From contig NZ_CP120683.1 in the NCBI RefSeq assembly GCF_030506325.1, forward strand, positions 4,725,001 to 4,789,000: DNA of 64,000 nt. The letters run 5' to 3'. Position 1 is the first letter of the stretch, and the number at the start of each line of letters is the position of its first letter. Shown here piece after piece: positions 33,716-42,700 of the stretch. Under the pieces are notes generated by a model, which ran no database searches, had not been told where the DNA came from, and saw only the letters and a list, made by a program, of their open reading frames with translations. The translations under genes were made by a program, and so were the position numbers. This DNA comes from Tunicatimonas pelagia (GTDB lineage: Bacteria; Bacteroidota; Bacteroidia; Cytophagales; Cyclobacteriaceae).

Positions 33716-36319
33716 GTGAATCCTGATCCTGACAATTTACCTCCCCAACTCACCCAACGTTTCCTTCGCTGGTTTCTCCGGGAGGAACTAGCTGAGGAGG
33801 TGGAGGGGGATTTAGAGGAAAAATTCTACCAAACGTTGGAGGAACACTCGTTAGCCAGAGCCAGGCGGAATTACTGGTACCAAGTCTTTCATTATCTGCG
33901 TCCGTTCGCAATAAAGAATTTAACATCATTACACCACCCAACTCAGTATGCTATGTTTAATCATTTCGTGAAAATTTCCTGGAGAAACCTGCTGAAAAAT
34001 AGAGGATACTCGCTGATCAACATCGGTGGACTGGGAGTAGGAATGGCCGTGGCCTTGCTCATTGGCTTGTGGATACACTACGAAACAAATATTGATTCTT
34101 TTCATGAAAACCTAGACCGTATCGGAATTATCAGAAAACATACCCTTTTCAACGATACAAAAGATACGCAATTGTTCGTGCCATTGCCCCTATATGAAGT
34201 CTTGGGCAGTGATTATCCTGAAATTAAGCATATCACCCGCTTTAAGGGTGGTTCCGTAAGCCTGATGGCGGAAGAGCGGAAAGTGCGACAAACCGGTCAA
34301 TACGTAGACCCAGACTTCCTGGACATGTTCTCCTTTCCACTGATACAGGGTAATCGTGCAACCGCTCTGAATGATCCTAAATCTATTATACTGACTGAAT
34401 CGTTGGCAAAAACTCTCTTTGGCAATGATGATCCAATGGGTAAGATCGTGAGAATCAACAACGAATATGATGCTCAGGTAACCGGAGTAATCAGCGATAT
34501 ACCGGAAAACTCCTTTTTCAGCTACATCACATTTTTAGCCCCGTTTGAATACAACCTAGCCAATAGCTATCTACAAAGGTACCGGGACGATTGGGGCAGT
34601 AATGTAATCTGGACATTTTTGGAAATGAACGAAGGCGTATCAATGGACGTGTTCTCGGATAAGATCAGCCTCATCAACCGGGAAAACGACCCTAAGTCGC
34701 CGGAACAAAAGCTAAGTATTCAACCCTTTGGTGAATTTCATTTGTACGGTGAATACGAAAACTGGGAGAATGCGGGCGGTAAAATAGCCTATGTGCGCCT
34801 GTTTGGCATTATTGGAGTATTGGTACTACTAATCGCTTGTATCAATTTCATGAACCTTTCTACCGCTCGGTCTGAAAAACGGGCGCAGGAAGTGGGTATT
34901 CGCAAAGCGATTGGTTCACTCAGAACGCAGCTCATTCTACAGTTTTTCAGTGAATCAGTGATGATTGCCCTGCTGGCCTTTCTGCTATCGATAGGATTGG
35001 TGTTCATAGGGCTTCCTTATTTAAGAGATCTTGGCTTTGAACATATCACCTTGGATGTAAGTAGTCGCTTCCTTTGGGTGATTGGATTTGGTATTTGTCT
35101 CATCACTGGGCTGATCGCTGGGAGTTATCCAGCCTTGTATCTTTCCTCATTCCAACCCGTCAAGATTCTCAAAGGCACCTTCACGCAGGGCCGGGGGCCA
35201 GTGGTATTTCGGAAAGTGTTAGTGGTATTCCAATTTGTCATTTCCGTAGGGTTAATCATTGGTACACTCGTAGTTTTTCACCAGATCAATTACGCAAAAA
35301 GCCGCTCTATCGGCTATAATCTGGATAATCTGATCTCTATTCAAGGAAGCGAAGATATTGCCCAAAACTTTGAGGCCTTGAAACAAGCGTTACTAAATAC
35401 CGGGTACGTGGAGGCGGTAGCCCGAACGTCTAGTCCCATGACCGAAGTGTACAATAAGTGGAGTGACTTTTCCTGGGAAGGCAAAGATCCCAACTCCCGT
35501 ATTGCTTTGGAAGCCCTGATGACTGGATGGGATTACGAAAATGCGGCGGGACTCACCTTTACGCAGGGCAGGCCTTTTTCACCAGAATTTTCTACTGATT
35601 CTAATGCGGTGATTCTCAACGAAACGGCCTTAGATATCATCGGCTACGATGATCCGATTGGCAGAACCATGACCTCAGGTGGCCGGGAGATGACAATTGT
35701 GGGAATAGTGGAGGATGTATTAATGCTGAACCCCTTTGAGACGGTAGCGCCGGGAGTCATTATGTTCGTTCCCGACATTGCCAATAATGTGTTGATTAGG
35801 ATAAAATCGGGGGTGAATGTAAAAGAGGCACTAATAGCTATTCAGCCCGCCTTTGAGACATATAATCCGGCTTTTCCCTTTGAGTATAGTTTTGTGGATG
35901 AGGAATTCAATAAAAAATTTGCGATGGAAAGTCAGGTAGGAAAACTGGCTGGTGTCTTTGCCTTACTGACCATATTCATTAGTGCGCTGGGATTATTCGG
36001 GTTGGCTTCCTACGTAGCAGAACAGCGTACCAAAGAAATCGGCATCCGAAAAGTACTGGGAGCTTCGGTAGTATCACTGTGGGGAATGCTATCCAAGGAT
36101 TTTGTGAGATTAGTACTCATTTCCTGTTTTATTGCCATTCCGCTGGCCTACTATGCGATGCAGCATTGGCTTCAGCAATACGACTATCGAATTGAGCTAA
36201 GCTGGTGGGTTTTTACTGCGGCAGGCTTAGGAGCTTTGTTACTCACACTAGCCACCGTCAGCTATCAGACGATAAAAGCCGCTTTAGCCAATCCAGTAAA
36301 AAGCCTACGAAGTGAGTGA
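33716..36319 (+). CDS. FtsX/MacB-type ABC permease, copy 1
   Basis: An 867-residue membrane protein. It has a cytoplasmic N-terminal prefix (about 8-65, PPQLTQRFLRWFLREELAEE), a first helix (GGLGVGMAVALLIGLWI), two MacB-like periplasmic domains and two groups of FtsX helices, with the recurring EVGIRKAIGSLRTQL and EIGIRKVLGASVVSLW motifs. The double-FtsX form probably works in export or envelope stress rather than import. No ATPase gene is adjacent. It starts with a GTG inside the right inverted repeat of the GxxExxY unit. It is paralogous to the next gene. Confidence 0.88.
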   Translation: MNPDPDNLPPQLTQRFLRWFLREELAEEVEGDLEEKFYQTLEEHSLARARRNYWYQVFHYLRPFAIKNLTSLHHPTQYAMFNHFVKISWRNLLKNRGYSLINIGGLGVGMAVALLIGLWIHYETNIDSFHENLDRIGIIRKHTLFNDTKDTQLFVPLPLYEVLGSDYPEIKHITRFKGGSVSLMAEERKVRQTGQYVDPDFLDMFSFPLIQGNRATALNDPKSIILTESLAKTLFGNDDPMGKIVRINNEYDAQVTGVISDIPENSFFSYITFLAPFEYNLANSYLQRYRDDWGSNVIWTFLEMNEGVSMDVFSDKISLINRENDPKSPEQKLSIQPFGEFHLYGEYENWENAGGKIAYVRLFGIIGVLVLLIACINFMNLSTARSEKRAQEVGIRKAIGSLRTQLILQFFSESVMIALLAFLLSIGLVFIGLPYLRDLGFEHITLDVSSRFLWVIGFGICLITGLIAGSYPALYLSSFQPVKILKGTFTQGRGPVVFRKVLVVFQFVISVGLIIGTLVVFHQINYAKSRSIGYNLDNLISIQGSEDIAQNFEALKQALLNTGYVEAVARTSSPMTEVYNKWSDFSWEGKDPNSRIALEALMTGWDYENAAGLTFTQGRPFSPEFSTDSNAVILNETALDIIGYDDPIGRTMTSGGREMTIVGIVEDVLMLNPFETVAPGVIMFVPDIANNVLIRIKSGVNVKEALIAIQPAFETYNPAFPFEYSFVDEEFNKKFAMESQVGKLAGVFALLTIFISALGLFGLASYVAEQRTKEIGIRKVLGASVVSLWGMLSKDFVRLVLISCFIAIPLAYYAMQHWLQQYDYRIELSWWVFTAAGLGALLLTLATVSYQTIKAALANPVKSLRSE
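33717..33733 (-). repeat. Right inverted repeat of the GxxExxY unit
   Basis: This arm is the inverted counterpart of 33231-33247. It overlaps the GTG start at 33716 and encodes the first residues NPDPD of the following permease. Confidence 0.65.
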
Positions 36320-36336
36320 TATAAATGTAGAAGGCT

Positions 36337-38946
36337 GTGAAATCTCTTAATCAATATCCCCCTCAGCTCGCCCAACGTTTCCTCCACTGGTTTCTTCGGG
36401 ATGAACTCGCCGAGGAAGTGGAGGGAGATTTAGAAGAGAAGTTCTACCAAAATATAGAAGAGCATTCGTTAGCCAGAGCCAGGCGGAATTACTGGTACCA
36501 AGTCTTTCATTACCTACGACCGTTTGCCGTACGAAATTTATCAACATTCTATAACCCAACGCACTACGCTATGTATCGTAACTACTTCAAAATCGGCTGG
36601 AGAAATATCTTAAAGCACAAAGGCTATTCGTTCATCAACATCAGTGGATTGGCTGTCGGTATGATGGTCGCTATCCTCATAGGTTTGTGGGTACACAATG
36701 AACTCTCATTTAATAAATATCACGAGAACTACGACCGTATTGCCTGGGTGATGCAGAATCAGACGTTTGAGGGGGAAATAAAGACGGGGCGAAATCAAGC
36801 CTTACAATTGGCACCTGAACTTCGTGAAAACTACGGAACGTACTTTGAGTACGTCGTAATGTCGAGTTTTCAGCAAGGCCGCATATTGCGGAAGGACGAC
36901 AAGGCATTAACAAAAACGGGTATTTTCATGGAAGCTACTGCGCCTGAAATGCTCACGCTACGGATGCTTAGTGGCACTCGCCAGGGCTTAGTCGAACCTA
37001 ATACTATTCTTCTTTCGGAGTCCACCGCTCAAGCGTTTTTCGATGATAGTGATCCGATCGATGAGATTATACAAATTGCGGATTGGTTTACGGTAAAAGT
37101 TACTGGGGTATACGAAGATTTTCCTCAGAATTCTAGCTTCGCTGGGGCAGAATTTATCGCTCCGTGGGAGCTTTACGAAAGTGGGTTGCCTGAATGGCTA
37201 AGTTGGGGTAATAACTGGTTTCAAACGATGGTACAGATCGCGGAGCATACCGAAATGAGCCAAGCTTCGGCAGCGATTACAGATGCAAAAAAGAAACGAG
37301 TAACCGAGGACGAAGGTGCCCGATTTAATCCAGAGCTGTTTCTACATCCTATGTCGAGAGTATATCTGCATTCAGATTTTGAACAAGGGGTTAGTGTGGG
37401 TGGGCGGATTCAGTACGTATGGTTGTTTGGCATCATTGGAGTATTTGTGCTACTGCTGGCTTGTATCAACTTTATGAATCTGAGTACCGCTCGATCCGAG
37501 AAAAGGGCGAAGGAAATTGGAGTTCGCAAGGCTATCGGTTCACTACGTAGTCAATTGATTCATCAGTTCTTCACTGAGTCTATGCTGATCGCAGCCCTGT
37601 CGTTTGTGGTTGCCATCTTGCTAGTGTGGCTAATTCTTCCGGCCTTCAATGAGGTGGCTGATAAAGAAATAAGTATACTATGGTCTAATCCTTGGTTTTG
37701 GCTAGCGGGGTTAGGCTTTGTTTTGCTCACCGGAATATTAGCCGGAAGCTATCCGGCGCTGTACCTTTCTTCACTAAAAGCCGTGCGAGTGCTAAAAGGA
37801 ACCTTCCGTACCGGGAGGATGGCAGCGTTGCCCCGCAAAGTGCTAGTAGTGACCCAATTTGCAGTTTCGGTCAGTTTGATTATTGGCACTCTCATCGTTT
37901 TCCAGCAAATCCAGTTTGTTAAAAATCGCCCAATTGGTTACGATATTGATCGTCTGTTTACTGTTCCGGCAAGAGGCGAAGTAAATCAACGTTTTAATGC
38001 TTTTCGAAACGACTTGCTACAAACGGGAGTAGTAGAGGAAGTGGCCAAATCTGAGTCGCCTATCACCCGGATGGGTACGACCAATAGTGGTCTTGATTGG
38101 CGAGGAAAAGTACCGGGTATGCAGGACGAGTTTGTTACTATGCGAATTAGCCATGAATTCGGTGAAACTGTTGACTGGAATATTGTGGAAGGGCGGGATT
38201 TCTCCCGCGACTTTGCTACTGATTCTATGGGTTTTGTCATCAACGAAGCCGCCGTTGAATACATGGGTTTTGACGATCCAATTGGAGAGCAAATGGATTG
38301 GGGCGAGAACGGAATTTATACCATCATTGGAGTAGTGGAAGATATGATTACCCAGTCGCCCTACGCACCGGTGAGGCAGATGATTTTCTTTATTGACTAC
38401 GACCGCTCGGACATTCTCAACATCAAACTAAAACCTGATGTAAGCACCCAACAAGCCTTGGCCGATATTGAATCGGTTTACAAAAAGTTTGATCCGGTTA
38501 ACCCATTTGAGTACAACTTTACTGATGAACAGTACGCTCAAAAATTTAGTACTGAAATTCGGGTAGGTAAGCTATCGGGCTTCTTCGCAATACTTGCCAT
38601 ATTTATCAGCTGTCTGGGTTTGTTTGGACTGGCTTCGTTTGTAGCCGAACGACGAACCAAAGAAATTGGTATTCGTAAAGTGTTGGGAGCCTCGGTTGCC
38701 AATTTATGGCAACTACTTTCTAAAGATTTTCTGGGCTTAATTCTGATTGCCTGTCTGCTAGCTATTCCGCTCGCCTACTACTTTGCCCGCGATTGGTTAC
38801 AGAACTACGAGTACCGTACCGACCTAAACTGGTGGGTATTCGCCACCGCAGCTTTAGGAGCTTTATTGGTTACTTTATTGACCGTAAGTTATCAGACTAT
38901 TAAAGCTTCTACGGTAAACCCAGTGAAGAGCTTACGGAGCGAGTAG
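36337..38946 (+). CDS. FtsX/MacB-type ABC permease, copy 2
   Basis: An 869-residue paralogue of the preceding permease with the same layout: N-terminal prefix, SGLAVGMMVAILIGLWV helix, two periplasmic MacB domains, and motifs EIGVRKAIGSLRSQL and EIGIRKVLGASVANLW. It begins with GTG 17 bases after copy 1. A block of 47 identical bases (33848-33894 and 36466-36512) lies in the prefix region, while flanking sequence is more diverged. Tandem duplication followed by local gene conversion or purifying selection would explain this. Confidence 0.88.
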   Translation: MKSLNQYPPQLAQRFLHWFLRDELAEEVEGDLEEKFYQNIEEHSLARARRNYWYQVFHYLRPFAVRNLSTFYNPTHYAMYRNYFKIGWRNILKHKGYSFINISGLAVGMMVAILIGLWVHNELSFNKYHENYDRIAWVMQNQTFEGEIKTGRNQALQLAPELRENYGTYFEYVVMSSFQQGRILRKDDKALTKTGIFMEATAPEMLTLRMLSGTRQGLVEPNTILLSESTAQAFFDDSDPIDEIIQIADWFTVKVTGVYEDFPQNSSFAGAEFIAPWELYESGLPEWLSWGNNWFQTMVQIAEHTEMSQASAAITDAKKKRVTEDEGARFNPELFLHPMSRVYLHSDFEQGVSVGGRIQYVWLFGIIGVFVLLLACINFMNLSTARSEKRAKEIGVRKAIGSLRSQLIHQFFTESMLIAALSFVVAILLVWLILPAFNEVADKEISILWSNPWFWLAGLGFVLLTGILAGSYPALYLSSLKAVRVLKGTFRTGRMAALPRKVLVVTQFAVSVSLIIGTLIVFQQIQFVKNRPIGYDIDRLFTVPARGEVNQRFNAFRNDLLQTGVVEEVAKSESPITRMGTTNSGLDWRGKVPGMQDEFVTMRISHEFGETVDWNIVEGRDFSRDFATDSMGFVINEAAVEYMGFDDPIGEQMDWGENGIYTIIGVVEDMITQSPYAPVRQMIFFIDYDRSDILNIKLKPDVSTQQALADIESVYKKFDPVNPFEYNFTDEQYAQKFSTEIRVGKLSGFFAILAIFISCLGLFGLASFVAERRTKEIGIRKVLGASVANLWQLLSKDFLGLILIACLLAIPLAYYFARDWLQNYEYRTDLNWWVFATAALGALLVTLLTVSYQTIKASTVNPVKSLRSE

Positions 38947-39059
38947 CTATTTCTGTTATAATCTGAGATCACCGGAGTTTTGGATAAAAAAGGAAATTAA
39001 CTAGCGTTTTTATGCCACATTTTTGGGTGGTGCCATTAACCTTTCGCTAATGACAGGCA

Positions 39060-39091
39060 TAAGTAGTGAAATCAATTAATCACACTACTTA
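39060..39091 (+). promoter_or_regulatory. Dyad in the leader of the outer-membrane barrel gene
   Basis: TAAGTAGTG at 39060-39068 and CACTACTTA at 39083-39091 are perfect 9-base inverted arms separated by 14 bases. The site ends 13 bases before the start codon. It could be an operator or an RNA hairpin affecting translation. No regulator is assigned. Confidence 0.35.
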
Positions 39092-39104
39092 AATCGTTAT
39101 CATT

Positions 39105-39698
39105 ATGCGACATTTATTCTGTACTCTCCTGCTCTTTGTTTTGGGATTTCAAGTAGCGAACGCCCAGTTGTCGGGTGGAATAAACGTTGGCCCAGCCATT
39201 CCTATCGGTAAATACTCAGACTTAGCAGGAACCGGATTCAACTTCACAGTAGAGAGCCGTTACGCTATTTTGGAGAACCTGAATGTAGGACTTAATATTG
39301 GCTACGTGCGTAATGGCTACGCCAAAGACTTACGGAGTAATCTGGAAACGGTCAATAACATAGAGCTATCTACCGCTCGTTTCTCGGTGGTTCCGGTAAC
39401 CGTAGTGGGCGAGTATATTTTTGGCGACGAGGAACTTCGCCCTTTTGCTGGATTAGAGCTGGGAGCGTTTTTTGTTTCCAATAAAATTGCTGTGGGGCAG
39501 GCCGAGCAGTCAGAATCTAGTACAGTCTTGGGCGTGGGGCTTACAGGCGGAGTGTTATACGAAATTGCGGATGAGCTAGACGTGATGGCAGCACTTAAAT
39601 TCAGTCCTACTACCGGAGCTATCGATGTGGGCACCGAAAAGTGGAGCGTCACGCACCTGTCAATCAACTTCGGGGTGCGTTACCGACTGGATTTTTAG
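39105..39698 (+). CDS. Outer-membrane beta-barrel protein (PorT-like fold)
   Basis: A 197-residue secreted protein with a signal peptide (MRHLFCTLLLFVLGFQVANA) and alternating hydrophobic strands typical of an eight-stranded barrel, from GGINVGPAIPIGKYSDL to the terminal FGVRYRLDF ending in Phe. It belongs to the broad outer-membrane protein beta-barrel group of Bacteroidota. A specific function is not visible. It is convergent with the large T9SS substrate gene. Confidence 0.8.
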   Translation: MRHLFCTLLLFVLGFQVANAQLSGGINVGPAIPIGKYSDLAGTGFNFTVESRYAILENLNVGLNIGYVRNGYAKDLRSNLETVNNIELSTARFSVVPVTVVGEYIFGDEELRPFAGLELGAFFVSNKIAVGQAEQSESSTVLGVGLTGGVLYEIADELDVMAALKFSPTTGAIDVGTEKWSVTHLSINFGVRYRLDF

Positions 39699-39753
39699 AC
39701 AACCTTTCTTTCCTAACTGAATTAATACATTGATATTTCTCGGGCATATTTGT

Positions 39754-39785
39754 TAGTAGGAACATAAATATTCATGTTCCTACTA
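39754..39785. terminator. Hairpin between convergent genes
   Basis: TAGTAGGAACAT (39754-39765) pairs perfectly with ATGTTCCTACTA (39774-39785), 12 base pairs with an 8-base loop. It lies between the stop codons of the barrel gene and the large T9SS gene, and its right arm includes the latter's stop. There is no U-tract, so it is a possible bidirectional 3' end hairpin rather than a classical terminator. Confidence 0.4.
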
Positions 39786-42700
39786 TCGTATAATCGTTAC
39801 TCCGCCCCGTTCTTCCAGAATATCATTGGAGCCATCGGTATCAGATTTGAAAGTAATCACGTAAGGGTAAGAGCCTAACGGGGCCGGCTGACCATTGTAC
39901 GTACCATCCCAGCGGAAATCCCTATTATTAGATTGGAAGACTAACTCACCCCAGCGGTTATAAATTCGCACTTCAAAATCATCATCAGATACGTAGCGGG
40001 GGTACACAAAAAACTCGCTGTTCACCCCATTGGGGCGGAAGGCGTTCGGGGCGACGATAGTCGGAGTGCAATCCTCAATTACTTCTACCGAGTCAATGGT
40101 GGTACAGCCAAATTCATTGGTAATCTCCACCACGTAAGTGCCTCCTTGATTAGCCGGAAGAGTTACAGTATTATCAAACGTTCCGAAGGGTGTAGTCCAG
40201 AGAATATTCGGGGCGAAGCTTACTTCGAGCAGTACCGAGTTGGCTTCTGGATCCGGGTCACGCGGACAGATGACGAAAGGGCCTTCTCCCAGATTGGTTT
40301 CGGGTACCGGGCTGCGAGTAACATCAGCTGAGGTTTCGGCGGTACAACCATCTGCTCCGTCTACCAATTGCGTTACCACCACCCGATACTCACCGGCAGG
40401 CATATCCGGACGAAGCAACAGCGTATCACCACTGGCGGGCAAACGAACATTGGCTGAATCGTACCACTCGTAGCGTAGGCTATCGGTGCCATCGGTAGTA
40501 ACTCGGGCAATGAGCGGAATATCGGTGCCATCGTCGCAGGCACTGCCAAACAAAATAAGCACCGAAAGCGGCTGATTGACGACAACGGGCAGCGGACTGG
40601 CGGCACTGGTACAGGTAGCGTTTCCTCCCCGCCGTCGTACATTTACTGAGTAGTCACCGGTTCGGGATATAGTAATGTTTTGCGTAGCCCCAATATTGGT
40701 TTGTACCGTACCATCCGGCAGTGCTACCTGCCACTCGTAGATTAAATCGCCAGTATCTACAACTTCGGGGGCAAATTCTACACCTATAACCTTTTCGCCC
40801 TCTTCACAACTATTATCTTCCAGCTCTACAATGGCCTGAATAGTCGGTGGAGTTTCAAAAGTGACTTCTACATCTTGCGTAGCCGGGCAACGCGTATCGG
40901 CTGGGTCAATGGGCGTAACTTCTACTTCGTACGTACCTGCCTGAGAAATTACTGTTCGGTTCTGAGTAGGATTAGAAAGACCAGCGTTTGCTGTAGCTCC
41001 CGGGGTAACATTTGTCCAAGTAAAATTAAATACCAATGGGTCAAGCGGTTCACCTGTATCAGGGTCTAACGCGGCTACTTCGGTAGGCTCGCAGAAAACC
41101 CGCAAACCAGGTAAATCAAAATCTACCGAATCCGGCTCGGGAATGGTCAAAGTATCGGCTTGAATACATAAACCAGGAAGACTTTCAAATTCTAACCCAA
41201 ATGAGCCAGGAGCCAATCCATTACCAGCCGGAGGGTTAGCTTCAGGAATAGTAAAGGTCAGGCCCGAAGAATTTGTTCCGCTAAATGCTACTGCTCCGCC
41301 TTCATCCAGTATAGCCCAATTTACTCCGGTAAACGTACTCGGGTCGTCGGGCGTGATGGTAACGAGCAATGTCCCGGTATCATCGCAGCCTTCTTGGGGC
41401 TCAACTTCAACGGTAAAATCGGCGTTGGCATCGCTGATAGCGAACTGTTCAGTAGTGGTACATCCGATAGAATTGCTGACCGCTACGGTATACACTCCCG
41501 CTGCCAATCCACTAACATCCTCGGTAGTACCTACTTGGTTACCATCCCGGTCAGTCCAAACAAAGGAATAGGTTTCGTTAGGGTCGCTTAGAATATTTAG
41601 CTGTATTTCTCCAGAGGGAACACCGCACTCGGAGTTAGTAACAGTTCCTTCAATTTCAGGAGATTCTAGAATGGTTACCACTACCGTATCTTGGTTGAAG
41701 CAACCATCGGCGGCATTAACGGTGACGGTGTACTGGTACACTCCGGGGTTAGGAGTTAAGTCGCTCACTTCAACGGCGGGCTCGTCGCTGCTGGTAATCA
41801 CTTGGTCGTTTTGATCCAAGATGAGCCACTGGTAAGCATCATCATCGGCTGGGTCGGGAATTTCTACGTCCAGCTCCCGCTCTTCGTTTTGGCAGAGCGT
41901 AAAATCCTCGCCTAACTCTACCGGCGGACGAATATCCACCACAAATATCTCACCTTCGCTAGTACAACTGTCGGCGTTTATCACCGTGACGGTATACAAT
42001 CCGGGCTCAGTAGCGGTAATAGTGTTAGTAGGAGGCAAGTTGCCTCCGCCTACCGCGCCCTGTCGAATCCACTGGAAAGTAAGTCCCGATACATCTCCCG
42101 AATCAATTGCTGTTATTTCTATTCCATCACCGCACAAGTTGGCGCTTGCATCTTCTTCTAAAGTAACTTCAGGGGCGGTACCCATGGTAAATTGCTGAAC
42201 TAGTACGGTATCATCCTCACAAGGGTTCGAGAGCGTTACCCGCGCCTCGTAGTTACCCAGCGTATCTATGGCAAACGAGAAGCTCTGCTCTGAGCGCAGT
42301 GAGTCAGATAAACCGACAAAGCTTTCGGTGCCGTCTTCGTTCAGGCGAACGATTACCCACTCGTAGGTTTCAATTACATCGTCGCGACCCTGAGCCGAGA
42401 ACTGGGTTTCGTTGCCTACGCAGGCATCGTCTACAGTAATGTTGGGCTCGGGGAAGGAACTTCCTCCTTGGTCAATATAACTAGGTAGTCCTCGGCCCAC
42501 CGTAGCTCCCGCCGGAAGTTGCACCTGATCAGCTTGGTAAGTGTAGCTAGACGGATCATTAACATTGCCCGAAACCGTTCCTAATCCGGTGGCTCCCTCC
42601 TGGGCTACATACAATTGTCCGTCGGAACCCTGCTGAATAGCTCCGAACACCCCTGAAGCCCCGCTCACGGGTTGAAAGTTTACCGTAGCCCCTTCTTCCA

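Larger units (their letters stand above)
33231..33733 (+). mobile_element. Putative small mobile unit carrying the GxxExxY gene
   Basis: The inverted repeats at 33231-33247 (GTCAGAATCAGGATTCA) and 33717-33733 (TGAATCCTGATCCTGAC) match at 16 of 17 positions. Both are bordered by AAT, which may be a 3-bp target duplication but could be chance. Degenerate continuations of the arms carry further aggatt/aatcct-like words. The unit is about 500 bases and contains only the GxxExxY gene. It separates PadR from its likely permease partner. No transposase is encoded, so movement would need other functions. The interpretation is inference. Confidence 0.55.

Noticed and set aside
33231-33733. Classical insertion sequence
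   Set aside because: No transposase is encoded. Only a small inverted-repeat-bounded unit with a GxxExxY gene can be supported.
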